Source: Bradyrhizobium nanningense (GTDB lineage Bacteria; Pseudomonadota; Alphaproteobacteria; Rhizobiales; Xanthobacteraceae). Taken from it: a DNA stretch of 50,550 nt. The notes below the pieces were generated by a model. The model worked only from the letters and a program-made list of their open reading frames with translations. It did not search any database and was not told the origin of the DNA. Each line of letters opens with the position of its first letter. The first letter of the stretch is position 1. Positions 49,874 to 50,550 of the stretch are shown here, piece after piece. The DNA is taken from contig NZ_LBJC01000031.1 in assembly GCF_004114535.1 (NCBI RefSeq), positions 330,081-380,630 on the forward strand, given 5' to 3'. The position numbers and the translations under genes were made by a program.

Positions 49874-50550
49874 CTACGCGGCAAGCCCACTTCCGACAGG
49901 AGCAAACTCCAACCCGAGACTCTCCGCCACCGCCTTGTTGGTGATCCGCCCGCGATGCACGTTCAGCCCGTTGCGCAGATGCGGGTTCTCCAGCACCGCG
50001 GCAAAGCCCTTGCTCGCCAGCATCAGGCCGAACGGCAGCGTCGCGTTGTTCAGGGCCTGGCTCGACGTCACCGGCACCGCGCCCGGCATGTTGGCGACGC
50101 AATAGTGCACGACGCCGTCGACCTCGTAGGTCGGATCGCTATGCGTGGTCGGATGCGAGGTCTCGAAGCAGCCGCCCTGGTCGATCGCAACGTCGACCAG
50201 CACGGCACCGGGCCGCATCGATTTCAGCATCGCGCGCGTCACCAGCTTGGGTGCGCTGGCGCCCGGCACCAGCACCGCGCCGATCACCACGTCGGCAGCG
50301 AACACCTCGTCCTCGACCGACTCGATGGTCGAGAAGCGAGTGCGCACGCGTCCGGCAAAGAGATCGTCCAATTCGCGCAAGCGCGGAATCGAGCGGTCGA
50401 TCACGGTGACTTCGGCGCCGAGGCCTGCGGCCATGCGCGCCGCCTGCATTCCAACCACGCCGCCGCCGAGCACGACGACGCGCGCCGGCTGCACGCCGGG
50501 CACGCCGCCCAGCAGCAGGCCGCGGCCGCCGGCCGAGCGCTTGAGCGCGG
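49874..50550 (-). CDS. ald: Alanine dehydrogenase, C-terminal part (5' truncated by window edge)
   Basis: About 225 residues of the L-alanine dehydrogenase (alanine + NAD+ to pyruvate + NH4+). The NAD-binding fold begins RVVVLGGGVVGMQAARMA, followed by VTVIDRSIPRLREL, VLVPGASAPKLV, and the catalytic-site region VDVAIDQGGCFETSHPTTHSDPTY and HYCVANMPGAVP, all typical. The first half lies beyond 50550; the frame is open to the window end, so the internal GTG at 50503 is not the true start. Stop at 49874. Confidence 0.93.
   Translation of the reverse strand, partial: ALKRSAGGRGLLLGGVPGVQPARVVVLGGGVVGMQAARMAAGLGAEVTVIDRSIPRLRELDDLFAGRVRTRFSTIESVEDEVFAADVVIGAVLVPGASAPKLVTRAMLKSMRPGAVLVDVAIDQGGCFETSHPTTHSDPTYEVDGVVHYCVANMPGAVPVTSSQALNNATLPFGLMLASKGFAAVLENPHLRNGLNVHRGRITNKAVAESLGLEFAPVGSGLAA

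Overview
The window is GC-rich, densely coded alphaproteobacterial DNA and most resembles a Bradyrhizobium-type chromosome. The grounds are high G+C with codon use to match, many solute-binding ABC systems with sugar-oxidising genes, a norEFCBQD nitric oxide reductase cluster with FNR-family boxes, and several roughly 80-120 bp imperfect palindromes (two contain GTCATTGCGAGCG) of a kind common in that genus. Genus assignment is inference from gene content, not from a marker gene. No rRNA, tRNA, CRISPR array, transposase or phage gene was seen.

Layout. (1) 1-604: 3' end of a LysR-type regulator. (2) 611-10137, minus strand: a polyol/sugar uptake and catabolism locus (PfkB kinase, FGGY kinase, SDR dehydrogenase, MalK/MalG/MalF/binding-protein ABC importer, SorC-type repressor, HAD phosphatase). 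The same 35-bp dyad operator lies before the binding-protein gene and before the HAD-SorC pair. (3) 10166-15860, minus strand: norE-norF-norC-norB-norQ-norD behind two FNR/NnrR-type boxes. A 55-codon membrane-protein gene may diverge from the same control region. (4) 16230-28574, minus strand: two monosaccharide ABC importers (chvE-mmsA-mmsB and ytfQRT-yjfF) around a GntR/FCD regulator, an L-arabinose/D-galactose 1-dehydrogenase, an aldose epimerase and an SMP-30 lactonase. (5) 29059-30231: an FAH-family 2-keto-3-deoxy-sugar-acid dehydratase of the XylX type.

(6) 30345-40264 is the most unusual part. A flavoprotein and a small dicluster ferredoxin that both resemble the alpha and beta subunits of dissimilatory adenylylsulfate reductase (AprA/AprB) are co-transcribed with a HEAT-repeat protein. 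Around them are a ferredoxin/flavodoxin-NADP reductase, a DUF971-type zinc-site protein, a CRP/FNR-family regulator, a sulfonate/nitrate-type ABC importer whose binding protein carries an extra NosL-like C-terminal region, and a YeiH-family transporter. Four copies of a short motif (core (M)AAYTARTYG) lie 49-75 bp before four transcription units here, so they probably form one regulon. I propose this as a candidate undescribed redox system, perhaps acting on a sulfur or other oxyanion/organic substrate.

(7) 40395-40613: a small membrane protein. (8) 40777-49726: a branched-chain-type ABC importer (livFGMHK) divergent from an operon of acyl-CoA ligase, TetR regulator and a HAPMO-like Baeyer-Villiger monooxygenase; this looks like uptake and activation of an aromatic or ketone compound. 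(9) 49874-50550: 3' part of alanine dehydrogenase.

Most operons are tightly packed, with ATGA/GTGA overlaps between consecutive genes. Hairpins without strong U-tracts separate several of them.
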